Source: Pithys albifrons albifrons
Taxonomy: Eukaryota > Chordata > Aves > Passeriformes > Thamnophilidae
Direction of reading: 5' to 3'
Assembly: GCF_047495875.1 (NCBI RefSeq)
Contig: NC_092486.1
Coordinates: 5,903,738-5,967,737, forward strand
DNA length: 64,000 nt
Below the pieces are notes generated by a model. It had not been told where the DNA came from. It did no database searches and saw only the letters and a program-made list of their open reading frames with translations. This document shows positions 48,457-60,493 of this stretch, one piece after another; position 1 is the stretch's first letter, and every line of letters starts with the position of its first letter. The position numbers and the translations under genes were made by a program.

Positions 48457-48572
48457 AATCACAGAATCATTAAGGTTGGAAAAGAAACTCCAAGATCAAG
48501 CCCAACATTTTACTGAACTCCATCTTGTCAATTAAACCATAGTTTACAACTGAGTGTAGCCCAAACCTCACC
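48457..48572 (-). mobile_element. CR1 LINE tail, GGTTGGAAAAGA subfamily
   Basis: AATCACAGAATCATTAAGGT, TGGAAAAGAAACTCCAAGAT, CAAGCCCAACATTTTACTGA, then CCATCTTGTCAATTAAACCA and ACTGAGTG. This follows the minus-strand CR1 form 'AGAATCATTAAGGTTGGAAAAGACCTCCAAGATCATCAAGTCCAACC...CTTGTCAACTAAACCA'. It lies about 70 bp from the start of the large minisatellite. Confidence 0.85.
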
Positions 48573-48643
48573 CCACTCAATGGGAGCTCAAATTTCAGAA
48601 GCTACTACTGAGGTGTTTGCGTTCCTTCCCAAAGGGCTGTGTG

Positions 48644-48743
48644 TCCTCACTGCAGGACACTCTGCCAGCCCCGTGTCTACCCTGCAGAACTCACTGCAGG
48701 ACACTCTGCCAGCCCCGTGTCTACCCTGCAGAACACCTTGCAG
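48644..48743. repeat. Ancestral-looking 44-bp units at the edge of the 33-bp array
   Basis: Two 44-bp copies (48,644-48,687 and 48,688-48,731) share CTCACTGCAGGACACTCTGC, CAGCCCCGTGTCTACCCTGC, AG. They are followed by a 12-bp remnant AACACCTTGCAG. Compared with the 33-bp unit, they have an extra CAGGACACT-type segment and read CCAGCCCCGTGTC rather than CCCAGCCCTGTGT. The 33-bp unit probably arose from such a unit by an 11-bp deletion. Confidence 0.85.
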
Positions 48744-49526
48744 AACACCCTGCCCAGCCCTGTGTGCCCACTGCAGAACTCACTGCCCAGCCCTGTGTCC
48801 ACCCTGCAGAACTCACTGCCCAGCCCTGTGTGCCCACTGCAGAACACACTGCCCAGCCCTGTGTGCCCACTGCAGAACACCCTGCCCAGCCCTGTGTGCC
48901 CACTGCAGAACTCACTGCCCAGCCCTGTGTGCCCACTGCAGAACTCACTGCCCAGCCCTGTGTCCACCCTGCAGAACTCACTGCCCAGCCCTGTGTACCC
49001 ACTGCAGAACTCACTGCCCAGCCCTGTGTGCCCACTGCAGAACTCACTGCCCAGCCCTGTGTGCCCACTGCAGAACTCACTGCCCAGCCCTGTGTGCCCA
49101 CTGCAGAACTCACTGCCCAGCCCTGTGTCCACCCTGCAGAACTCACTGCCCAGCCCTGTGTGCCCACTGCAGAACTCACTGCCCAGCCCTGTGTGCCCAC
49201 TGCAGAACTCACTGCCCAGCCCTGTGTGCCCACTGCAGAACTCACTGCCCAGCCCTGTGTGCCCACTGCAGAACTCACTGCCCAGCCCTGTGTCCACCCT
49301 GCAGAACTCACTGCCCAGCCCTGTGTCCACCCTGCAGAACTCACTGCCCAGCCCTGTGTCCACCCTGCAGAACACACTGCCCAGCCCTGTGTGCCCACTG
49401 CAGAACTCACTGCCCAGCCCTGTGTCCACACTGCAGAACTCACTGCCCAGCCCTGTGTCCACCCTGCAGAACTCACTGCCCAGCCCTGTGTGCCCACTGC
49501 AGAACTCACTGCCCAGCCCTGTGTCC
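48744..49526. repeat. 33-bp minisatellite, 23 full units plus a partial
   Basis: Units start AACTCACTGCCCAGCCCTGT and end either GTGCCCACTGCAG (type A) or GTCCACCCTGCAG (type B). Units 1 and 5 begin AACACCCTG; units 4 and 20 begin AACACACTG. Starts fall every 33 bp from 48,744 to 49,503 with no insertion or deletion. The 24th unit is cut off at about 49,526. The order of types is A B AAAA B AAAA B AAAA BBB A B B A, with unit 8 an A variant (GTACCC) and unit 21 a B variant (CCACACTG). The unit has no stop codon in at least five frames, giving open frames of 261-336 codons on both strands. One plus frame (48,580-49,590, ATG start) would encode a Cys-rich repeat (CRTHCPALCAH / CPP). Openness in so many frames argues that this is a property of the unit, not a coding gene. 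Confidence 0.96.
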
Positions 49527-52500
49527 CTGCTGTGTCACGCTGTGCCTGAGGAACAGACCCCTGTTGTTTCTGCAAATGAAATTTGGATGAAATCCCCACT
49601 AATAATGTGAACAAGAGGTTAATTTCAAGACTTCTGTGCTGTGTTGCAGTCTCTATTAAGATCTACTCTCACCTGAGGCCACACACAGAGTGCTATTGGA
49701 ACTGAGGCTCAGGTAAGGCTACAGTTTACCTTAAATTGAAGCTAAATTATCCCTTCACTAAAACAAGGTTATGGCTGTGGAGCACCTGGCCCAGGCAGTA
49801 ACTCAGCTACTGTTTTGTTATATTCTGTGGAACCACTGTCATCGTTATTTATACATAAATACAGTAATTAAGATTCAGAGTGGTGACCTTCAGTAACCCC
49901 TGGGGTTTACCTTTCCACTCTTGGACAGCTTGATACAGCTTGGTAATCTGAGAACATCATGACCTTCAGTGGGTATAATCAGACATAATGTGCAAATTGC
50001 CATGTCAGAACAGATTAGGATACTGAAATGATTGAAACAAAATTTATATTTAATAAGGTGTTAGTCCACACAATGTTTGAAAGCAAACGCCACCAATAAA
50101 AACTTCAAAAGCCAAAATCAGATAATCATCCCCCCAACAGCCTCCTCTCCTCACTGCAAACAATAGATCACTCCACTTAGGAAGATTTAAAGCAATAAAA
50201 CTGCAAATAAGGTATTTTGTGCTGAAAATTGATGCCTATTGAGAACTAAACCTCCATGCAACTGAACTTGTGCCTGGCATGGATTGTCAGCAGGGTCTGC
50301 AGGAGAAAACAGGTGACAGGAGCTGATCCAGACCTGCATCTGCACTAGAAATGGAAATTGGGGGTGGGTTTTGTCCTAAAAGCAAAGCACCTAAACTAGA
50401 AAACTATTTGTGCAAAATTGAAGTGCAAGTTAAAGTGCTGCTGCAATACATCTCAGGAGTTCAGCTCTGGAATACTGGAATTCTTTTCATTTGATTATAA
50501 CATTTGTTACAGCAGGGTGTGATGATGCCTCAGGAAGGGGAAAAGACTTGAACAAGAAGCACTTGTTTTGTATAATGCCAAATAATATCTTTGCCTGATT
50601 CTAAGATACACTAAAAATAAAAGCTTTGCATTCATGCACTACTTTAGCACTGAAAAGGAGCCCCAGAGAACATCTTATTTCTGCAGTGTGGATTATCAAG
50701 CTGCCAAGAAAGAAGTACTGCAAAGTGGTTTTATGGGGCTTGTTACTGACTGATAAAATTTATGTTGTCACTTAGGAAACAGGGATTCTTAATACTTGTA
50801 AAGAACAGCAGTTGTCATAATGAAATCAGGCTGCCTGGAAGCCAAAATAAAACAAAACTTAAAGGGAGATTTTGCTTTAGACAATTTTGGAACTTCAGTG
50901 GGGATGGAAGGTATTAAGACAGACCTGAGCTTATTCACCTTCTCATCATGGGTTAAATTGGATTAGTGGTTTCTTGATTGCTTGTTCCTTTGTTTGGTTC
51001 TTGTCTTTAGTGAAGTGACTGGTTCAGTATTACCAGAAATGAGAACTGATTCAATACATTCCCATTCTGCATCCTCAGGGAAAGACTGTGAGCAATGAAA
51101 GGATACTTGGATTTTCTGAATGAATTAAATTATAGTACTCACACAACTGAGTTAACCACCAGACCCAAATACTTTTCTGGATTAGAATCACACTACTGAG
51201 TTTTCCAAGAAAAAATGCTACACAGCTTATTCCCAGTGATCAGTGAAGATACTGCAGGTACTGAACATTTATCTGGAATTTTCTCAGAGCCAGAACAGTG
51301 TCTGAACTTTCAGACACTGAAATGACTATGAAAATTTTATTGTTTCTGTGAAATCTTGGCCCCCACCAAAAAAAGAGAGATTTGTATCATCAGCTTTAAC
51401 GAGGACATGATTTTACAGAAGTGTTCCATTTATAACACACAGGACTAATTACACTTGATGTGGGGCCTTTTTGTTTCCCCCAAAGCATAACTTGGGTGCG
51501 AGGGTGTTTTAAACCCAACACACGGAGGAAGCACAGACAACCCTTCCCATGCTGCTGCTCTGGGAGCCTTACATGCACATTAAGACATTTACATACTCTA
51601 TAAAGTTTATAAAGCCATCACTGGATATAATTAAAGGTATATTTTCTTCCAACTGATCTTCTTAAAGTAGGTCATCATGTTGATTTAAGGAACTGAAATG
51701 GTGCCTGTAGATGTTTAATGAAAATAACGGCCCGTTAGTAACATGTGAGCACAATTTATTGACTCACTCCCCCTTCACTGAGGTTCTTATTCCCAGTTAC
51801 AAAGCCACTTTCTGAAGCTGTAATAACATCATTTCCTTCCCTTCCCCCTACCCTTTTATTCTAGAAAGATTAAAAAGAATAAAAGGATCTGGTCATAAAA
51901 CCTGAAGGCTCCAAGAGTCACAGTTAAATGCCCAATTCAGCCTAAGGAGTGAGGATCAAACAGGCTCCTTTCCTGGCACTGGCCACATTCTCAAGGAGGT
52001 CACCATTTCTGAAACACAAGCCCATCAACACCTTGTAGAATCCAACCTCAGACCACAGCAACTCAACCAGAGAATGAGTTGGGACTTGAGGCCCCTTTTG
52101 TTGAGCTTTGCACCACGCTCATGGCTCTGGGGCACGTCACACCTCCTCTGATTCATTTATGTCAAGTTTATTTTGCACCATCCCACCGAAAAGAGGAGTC
52201 AAAGGCAAAGTAAATGTTATTCTCTCCCTTCAAGTGTGTGCACAGAGAAGTTACAGCAAATAATCACGTTGAAGAAGTCTAGAGGTTGTGCTCAAATTCC
52301 TGTGCAGCTCATTCAGTGCAGATGAAATATTCGAAGCATTGAAGGGGATATGACAAGAGTTTGGCCACTTTATTTTAAGCTTTCATTAAATAATGATAAA
52401 TTACTATGAGAAATCTCTATAGAAGATGGATTCTCATACCAGTTATAAGCATTGGCAGGGAGTTTAATCAAATGAATGTAAAATATTATTTGAAATATTA

Positions 52501-53869
52501 GGTCTAATTTTTATATGCTGATAACATGTGTAGAGTTTTGGCAGTTTTGAACTAATGTTTATGTTGAATTACTGAAAGAAGAGCAGGATTCACTTGATGG
52601 GGTAGGAGAATTAGGCACCCAGACCACAGGATCTTTTGAAAATCCCAGACTAAATAAATCATCTTCTGAAGGACTTTTCCTGAGCTATAGAGAACAGGTA
52701 TTTTGTTCATTTTTCATTGTTACTGTCATCTGTGAAACATTGTGACTGTCAGGAAAGACAGGCTAAATTAACATTACTGCAGGTACCATGAGCAGTTCTG
52801 AAAAGAATATAAGGCTTTTAAGGAAGACCTGTAAGAGGAGAGAATTATGACACTTCCTACTGCATAGAACAGCAATGAAGAAGTACAGGATGATCATTTC
52901 CCAGCTATTCCTCTCTGTTTTCCAGCAATGGACTGTCCAAATTTTAGAAAATGGGGATGGTGGTGGTAGTGTTTGGAGTTTTTTAATTAATCAAAAGGAA
53001 TTCTTACCATTTTTATTCTTGACTTTTCACAGTGCAAGTGTGTTTACTCTAAAAAAATCTGATTTTTCACTAGAAAGGCAAAATGCTTAGGTAAAAACCC
53101 AAAGATTTTGACTCTAAATAGTGCTGCCTTTCCCCCTACCCCTTCTGTAAGGTGCAAGTTCTCTTCAGTCTCAGAGGAGTGGAGGGAGCAAAGATGAGCA
53201 GAGAACCCACGAGCTCCAACCCTTCTGTCAGTGTTGTGTCTCCTCAGTGCCTTGCAAGGGATGGCAAGGGCAGGATGGAGCATGAGCCAAGTCAGCTCCC
53301 CCAGACACTTCTCTGCAGTTCTGAAATCTTCATTAACTTTGAGGTCCACCCCCCACCCGAAGCTTCTTTTCCATTAAGTTTGTAAACAGCCATTTGCAAA
53401 CAGGTTCTCCACTGCAGGTCTAAGCAGAGAACACAAAGGAACAGAACTCGGAGCCTCTTATCACTAAGTCACCCATTTGGGAGGGGAAATAATTAAAAAT
53501 AAACAAGCAAACAGAGCAGGGAAGTTTGTTTCTGTGATTCACTGCAACACTCGTGGCAGGTTTGGGGTATTACCTGAGGAGTTTGGCTGCTTCTCTTTCT
53601 AAAAGGAATCTCAGACACCAACCCAGCCCTAGGATTGGCACCCTTTGTCCTTTGGCAGGGACAGGCACCTTCCAGCACATAAACCCACACTGCTCCCCAG
53701 AGAGAAAAGGCAGCCAATTATCCAGAACAAATTGTGACTGTAACAGTGAAGATCATTTTATTATTGCCTGGAGGGTTTTTGAAGCTCTTTCTATGAAATT
53801 GTCTCCTAAATAATTCAATGAAAGTGATTTACTTTGGTGGGGAACTTACAGGGGAAAGCCTTTCAACAG

Positions 53870-54020
53870 AGTATTCTGTCAAAAGTTATTTAAATTAATT
53901 TAATCTTAATTTCAAACAAATTGACTTGGATCAAATTTCAAGATCAATTAACAAAGGCTGGTAATTTCTTTGTGTGTTAAGTGGCTACAAAGAAGGTAAC
54001 AACATGGTAATGTCCACTCT
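53870..54020. promoter_or_regulatory. Candidate AT-rich regulatory block
   Basis: AAGTTATTTAAATTAATTTAATC, CAAATTGACTTGGATCAAATTTCAAGATCAATTAACAAAGG. Words of homeodomain and TCF/HMG type (GATCAAATT, AACAAAGG) are close together. Composition-based guess only. Confidence 0.25.
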
Positions 54021-55799
54021 ATTCCTGCCCAGAAATACTGCAAAGTGCTACTAAGAAATAGAAACCTTTGATCATGAACCATGAAGAACTTGCAAGGACT
54101 TTAAAACCAGTTCTTTAATTTCTTTAATGCTCTGCAGCACCTCTCCTCCCCCCACTGTGCTACCTCCCCAAAGGAACAACCCCCAGCACACCTTCAGCCC
54201 TTGGCAAAGCTCCTGATGGATCTGGACCAGTCCTGAAGTTCACAGGGGCCACTCAGGGTAAACAAATACCAACTATGTGTCTGCACATGCTCTGAAATAC
54301 AGCCAGCAGAACAGAAAATGCTTTACTAAACAGAATTTATGGTGGCTATCTGACTGGATTCTTTTCTTTCCTTTGCTCTGATTTCCTTTGCTGTGCAGCC
54401 ACATTTCACAGGAACACAAATATTTGCAAGCTCGGGATCACCTTTTGAAGCCACCTCAGCCTTCTGCAAAATTATCTCCTGCTATCAATCCCCTCAGGAG
54501 GTCCTCTAAATTAAAGGCAGGCAGAGAGAAGCCCATTTTCACTTGCCACCAGCAATCTTTCATGAGCTGCCAATACATCTTGAACAGCTGGGGCTGGAGG
54601 AGCCTCTGAGCACGGTTATTACCTGACCCGAATCAGAGAAGCTACTTGTCAGAAACTCACTTTCAGAGGGAGCATGAATTTACAGGGAATTGGACTTTTT
54701 TACTAATTCACATGGAACAAAATGCTTTTCCTTTAAGTTTCTCATAGAGTTTAACAGAAAGAAGAATAAAAGAATAGCAAGGCCGTGTCAACTCCCCTTT
54801 GGAGTTCCTGCGTCTCCAAAGTTAAGGCAGCTTGTAGGAGGTTTTATCAATTCATTTGCAAACTGAGCTTGCCTTTTCCTCCCCCTCTCTTTTGTTTTTG
54901 ATTGGAAAACCAGGTTTGCTTAAATCTCAGGAGTCTGACTAAAGGCAGGGTGGCAGGTTTCACAGGGATGCAGGAAGGAGGACTGGAGCTGCAGTGCTTT
55001 CAGACAGCACTGATGTGTCGTGGTACCGGTGGGTGGTTGTGCCACTTGGAAGTGAGAAGAGCAAATAATTATATGGCAGTTAATTGAGTGGGACAGAGGC
55101 TCCTCAAGGGACTGCCTTTGGTTGGCATTGCCCAACCTGCCCTCTTGCTGGCTGAGGGAACATGCAGGAGAGGGTCTCTCAGTTGTTCCCAACACTGTCA
55201 CTCTTCACCTCCACCTGAGACATGAGAGAGGCAGCAGATGCTGTTTGGGAAGAAAGGCTCAGGAGACAAGTGTTGGGAAGCAATTAAACAAAGGAACCAG
55301 AGCAGGTCAAACAAATGTTTGATCTCACTGAGGCAAAACAGGAACACTACTCTGATTTTTGCCACACCCCAAGTGACAACATCAGCTGCTGAGCTTTTAT
55401 AGCATCCCTAAGTCCTCTTCCAGCAGTTTTACTGCAACTTGAATTTAAATCACTCTTTGAAAACCTTATGCTGCATTCCTGTCAAACAGTTCTGTTTCCA
55501 TGTATTGCCAGGGGTACAGGCAGTAATTCAAATATTCCTAAACTGAGTTACAGCCAAGCTCAGGTATAACACAGTCGTGCCTCTGGCCCTGTTTGCACCT
55601 CTGCTCGTTCCCTTTGCCCATCCCACTGCCCATTCCCTCTGCCTGCCCATGATGGAATTAGGGGAATCCTTTCTAAAGCTGTGGACAACAGGAAAACACA
55701 TGGAAGGTCACCTGCATTTCCCAGGGCTTGGAACTCCACTTGTGAAGGACAAATCTCCTCCAGAGTTTAATAATGGGGAAACTTGAACATGGAGGTTTA

Positions 55800-56035
55800 G
55801 GAAATAGTGCTATTGTACTAATCCTAATCATCAGATGGGATTATATGACAAACACTACATATTTTAAAACTGCAGTAATCACAGAAGTGGAACTTTTTAT
55901 AGAAATATTTTAAAGCTCTTATCAAATATATGCTCTACTATTTATAACCAAAGTCCCAAATCCATATTTTATGCAACTTCCAATTACTCTTCTAACAGAG
56001 GACTTATTAATTTAAAAGCAGTTATACTTATCAAC
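55800..56035. promoter_or_regulatory. Candidate AT-rich regulatory block
   Basis: ACTAATCCTAATCATCAGATGG contains two bicoid/OTX-like TAATC cores beside an E-box-like CAGATGG. Downstream are CAGTAATCACAG, CTTATTAATTTAAAAGC and TATACTTATCAACTTGG. No repeat or useful frame is present. Conservation not testable here. Confidence 0.27.
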
Positions 56036-56350
56036 TTGGAGCCAAGCAGATGGGCTGGAGCTTTGGCATCTGTGGGGCAGATTAACCCTTCCCAAGGTCC
56101 TGCAAACACTTCAGATGTTTCCTAACCACACCATCTTTGGCAGAACTAACTCCCTCACAGGCTAAACAAACAAAGCATAAGGTGCTCAGGTGATGCCCTG
56201 TGGAAGAGAAGAATGAGGCCTCTGCAGATCCTGAAACAAACTTCTACATTTAGAAGAGCTTTGGTGGAACACAGAGAAGAAAAGGTATAAGTGGAACAAC
56301 AGACAATGTTAAATTCTGCCTGATAAATAAATGACACAGGAAAAACCATA

Positions 56351-56370
56351 AGAGACAATGAGAGACAATG
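56351..56370. repeat. Two-copy 10-bp tandem
   Basis: AGAGACAATG occurs twice back to back. Confidence 0.9.
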
Positions 56371-59266
56371 CTCAGTATTGTAAGAAACAGGGTGACCAGC
56401 TCAGACTTCTGGAGTTCAAGCTGAAGTTTATGTTTCTTATATTTATATTTCACATGTTCAGTAGAATCAGGAGAAAAATGTTTTCTTCTTTAATGCACAG
56501 CAAAAACTTGTGGTCAGATCTTAACCTGAGACATCTAAAGTCACAGAAAAAAAGCTACCAAAAGAATTCCACCCATGGAAAATCTGAATTATCAGCAGCA
56601 ACTTCAGGTTATGAAGACACACACATGTGCAAAGAACTTCTGCAGCTCTGCATTCAGACTGGAAAAACATAAAATTATAAAAACACTGTCAAGTTTGAAA
56701 AAAGGGATTGAAAACAAATAGTTGCTGATTAAGGGAAGAGCTGGAGAGCAGCAGCTCAAGGTTCCCTTCTCTGCTGTGAGGGACCCTTGTGTTAACTTTC
56801 AAAATAGATTTTCCAGCCAGCTTTCTGCTTCAAACAGGATTAAAATAAAAAAAAAATTAAAAAAGGAAATAATTCCTTCCTATTCTTGTACTCAGAAGCT
56901 TTGGATTGAATGGAAACTGCAAAAAGAGCAGTGGAAGAGTCATATCCAATTTTCAGAAGCAGAATTTGAAACCTGAGTTCCACAAGAGAAAAAGCCCCAG
57001 TGCTTAGGAAAATTCTAAATCAGGATATTTTCAAAATGCATTTTTCTCTTTCCGAGGCCTTCTACAGCTCTGTCAAGTTTCCCTTCTCTCCATCTCAAAG
57101 GAAAAATAATTAAACACTAACAGGGTTTTGATGAGCAAAGATTTACACACAGGAATCCTCTTAGGGAGGGAGATTACAGGGCCAGGCAAAGCTGAAGTTC
57201 CCAGGAACATGAAGTGGGTCTGTGTTTCAGGGGCATTAAACGACGCCTGGAGGGTCTTCTGCAGAGTTTTCTGTGTTTCTGCAGAATTGTCTGTCATCCA
57301 AAAGGCTTCTGGAACCAGAAATAGGTGGAAATCCTACCAAGACCTGAGGAAGAATTTCAGACTTGGAGATTATTAGTTTGAGGTGACAAGGGTACAAGAA
57401 AGGACTGGCATGAATTTGCCATCTTTGGAAAACAGAAATGAAACCCCCAATCCATCCTCCAGTTCCTTGGGAGCAGGTATGTGGGTCTCAGAAAGATCAG
57501 CTTTTCATAAATAACCACGACACGAACTTGAAGGGACCTGAACACATTTTAACTTTCATAAGGTCTTTTTGAGAGACTTTATGTGAATTGACTTTTTTAA
57601 AGTGACAAGAAGTTCTTCAGGAACTCCAGATCTCAGCACCCAGATGTTATTTCCTTAAGAAAAATTGGAAAAAGTAAATTCACAAAACCATGTAAATGTT
57701 CAAGTTTTCATTGAATTAACTTCCTCACTCTAATTCCAAGAAAGGAGGAGGAGAGAACAGGTGAGTTGAAGAAAGTTTTATTTTGCACTTTGCACTAATA
57801 ATGGCTAAAAAAGAAGTTTGAGAAGCAACCAAAAAAAAGTTAGTGTTTAAAAAAAGTTAAATGTTACTTCCAGCTCTAACTAGAAGTTTTATCACCTCTC
57901 ACTTTATGCAGTATTTTGTTAAATGGGAATATATAGATAAAACACTATAGGATTCCTTCTCATCTTCTGCCTCACAAGAAATTCTAAACAAGATCCTTCA
58001 TATTTAAACCTGTTTTCTGGTCAGGCCATGACACAAGCAGAACAGTTAAGAAATGGATCATTCAAAAATCATTAGGTTGACTAATTGGATAAAGAATCCT
58101 AATTTAAAGCATTACCAAGACTTTATTTGCACAAGATTTATTTCTTGCAAGACTGAAATAAACACATTTTTCCAATAAGGAAAACATTGCTCTTTCCATT
58201 GTTAAAAATCAACTGTTTCCAGCTGCATGTTACGGAGGGAAGGCAGATTTCAGCAGGAACCCTCGTTCCCTGCTCCCTGCCACAGTGCACACTGCATTAG
58301 GAAGTCATTTGAAATATTAATACAGCAGTTTATCCTGGACATTTGTACGACACGGAGCTCAAGCTCCTCCTGGCTCTGTGTGCCAAGTTCATCTCTGCTC
58401 AGGCTCCCCAGAGAGTCTTTGCTGAGCAGAACTGAGAAGGGGGAAAAAAGGAAAAAGCACAAAGGAAAATTGCTGCTTTGAAGGAAGGAGAGAGACACAA
58501 AGGGTTGGAGAAGGCAGAGAAAGATCCAAAGGACCTTTGCTTTGTCTGTCTTCAGGGCTCAAAGGGTCAACAGCTTCTCACAAGGCTCTGGGTTTCTGAG
58601 CCAGCCAGGGATGTCACCTGTGGCCATTTTCTTGTCCTTGCCCATCCTTTCCACTGCCCAGAGGGGACAGGAGCTTCTCCTCAGCAATTCTGCCACCTCG
58701 GCTGGTCCAGGAGACAGAAACACTTTGTCCTTTATCTCCCTTTTTGCACTGGCTTTCAAGTTGAACAACAAACTGAAAGTTGACACATGCAAGGGCTAAA
58801 CAGCCTTTCCCAATACTCTAATTTCTATCTCTCTACCTAAGCTAGCCAGGGTAAAAGATAATTTTCAGTCACAGACATGTTTTCTGCCCAGGAAATCTTC
58901 CAAGCAGTTCTATAAATGCAGCTCCTGCCCCTCTTTGCTGCTGCAGGGCTTGGGCTTCTGGCACTGGGTTGGTTTCCTCCTTGGAGGATGCTCAGGTGGG
59001 AATCTTTCTACCTTTTCCTGCTCTCTTTGTCTAATACAGGTAAATAGACATGTACTTTCAACACAAAACCTAGAAGCTATTTGTGGTAGGCAGCAATACA
59101 TCAACTAAATGAACCAACCCCTAAACTGATTCATCCAGCCAATACAAAAACAAAATCTCCACGAAGTTTTGTAGTGAATGGATGGACCAGTAACAAATGA
59201 ATAATAAAAAAGACCCTGTGAGATTATTGTGGTTCCCTTTCTTCATTATAATAGGGAGGTTCCACC

Positions 59267-59322
59267 CCCTTCATTTGTAAAGTCCTCGGAGAAGAGGAGA
59301 CGCCGCTCCCTTCATTTGTAAA
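59267..59322. repeat. 15-bp direct repeat with 41-bp period
   Basis: CCCTTCATTTGTAAA at 59,267-59,281 and at 59,308-59,322. The intervening TCCTCGGAGAAGAGGAGACG carries CpGs in an otherwise CpG-poor neighbourhood. The rest of the second unit (CACCAGGAGAG) is only loosely similar to the first. Confidence 0.85.
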
Positions 59323-60478
59323 ACACCAGGAGAGCACTGGAAGGACTCAGACTACTCAGGAATGCAAAATCCACACAGAATAACCACCTCTCAAAGCAAA
59401 GAAAATAATTCATGGTAAAGGCATCTGAGTAGAAATCCAGCAAGAAAATGAAATAGAAAGTCCCCCATTATCACTGGTTAAAAGAACCAAAAGAAGTGAC
59501 AAAACATCAGTGGACTAAAAACCTAAACTAAGAAAAAGCTTAAAAGAACTTTCTGGTCACTGCTGACAAAAAAAATAAAAGCAGCTTATGAAGCATTAAT
59601 AATAAATGTTTTAATGTTTGACTACAGTTTTCTTTAGGGATGATGAGCATCCTTTGTAAAACAAAGGATTACATAAAAAATACCTGACTCTTCTCTATTT
59701 GTTCTCAAGATGGGAACAATTCATAGGACCAAGAAATACTTGTTCATTCAGGCCCCAAAAACCAGGCACTGAAGGATGTTACATCTGAAACAGGAAATCT
59801 GTTATGTATGAAAGCAGAAATCCCCATTTGTCTGGGCATTAGTAAATGCAAATATTGAATGTTACAAATCAATTTAGTTAAATCAGCCACCATGAGCCAA
59901 AACAGGGACATTGCCAGTAAAGTCAATGGAATTGGGTAAATTGGTATTAAACCAAACAAACTCCAACACCAAATGGCCCTCACACAACTGCTACAATAAC
60001 CTGGTTTTATTTTTAAACAGGTACAACTTATTGTTAATCTTATAAACTCTGTGCTTTCCCCAGCTGTTTTATCTCAGACTCTTCATATTTTACTGCCTGA
60101 AGCAAGTGCATCTTGAAATTCCAGGTTTTGTAGGAGAAACCCATTGGACCAGCAGGGGAGTCAAGGCCAATGCTCAGTGTGTCTTTCCCTGTCCCATGTT
60201 GGAGCTGAACAGATCAGCTGACCCTAAAACTCCATCTAACCCAAGAGATCTTACCAGCCAGAGGCACAACTGATGGTGGAAAAACCCACAAATGCAAGAG
60301 AAAATGGACAGCCAGAACTGTCAGCATGAAATACACCCAACAACAGCCCAGCAGCTTATAAGGACAAGGGAAAAACCAGCAAAAAACACAATGCTTTGCT
60401 GAACAGGAGGCACTCAGTGGAGTTATTAATGCCAAGAACAAACATTATTGCCATAATATCACTCAAGATTCCTTCAAC

Positions 60479-60493
60479 AGGGCCCCCTGAGGG
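60479..60493 (-). promoter_or_regulatory. Weak CTCF-like motif
   Basis: The minus strand reads CCCTCAGGGGGCCCT, which agrees with the commonly quoted CTCF core CCACCAGGGGGCGCT at 12 of 15 positions. The GGGGGC centre is intact. Without flanking-motif scoring or ChIP data this is only a candidate. Confidence 0.25.
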
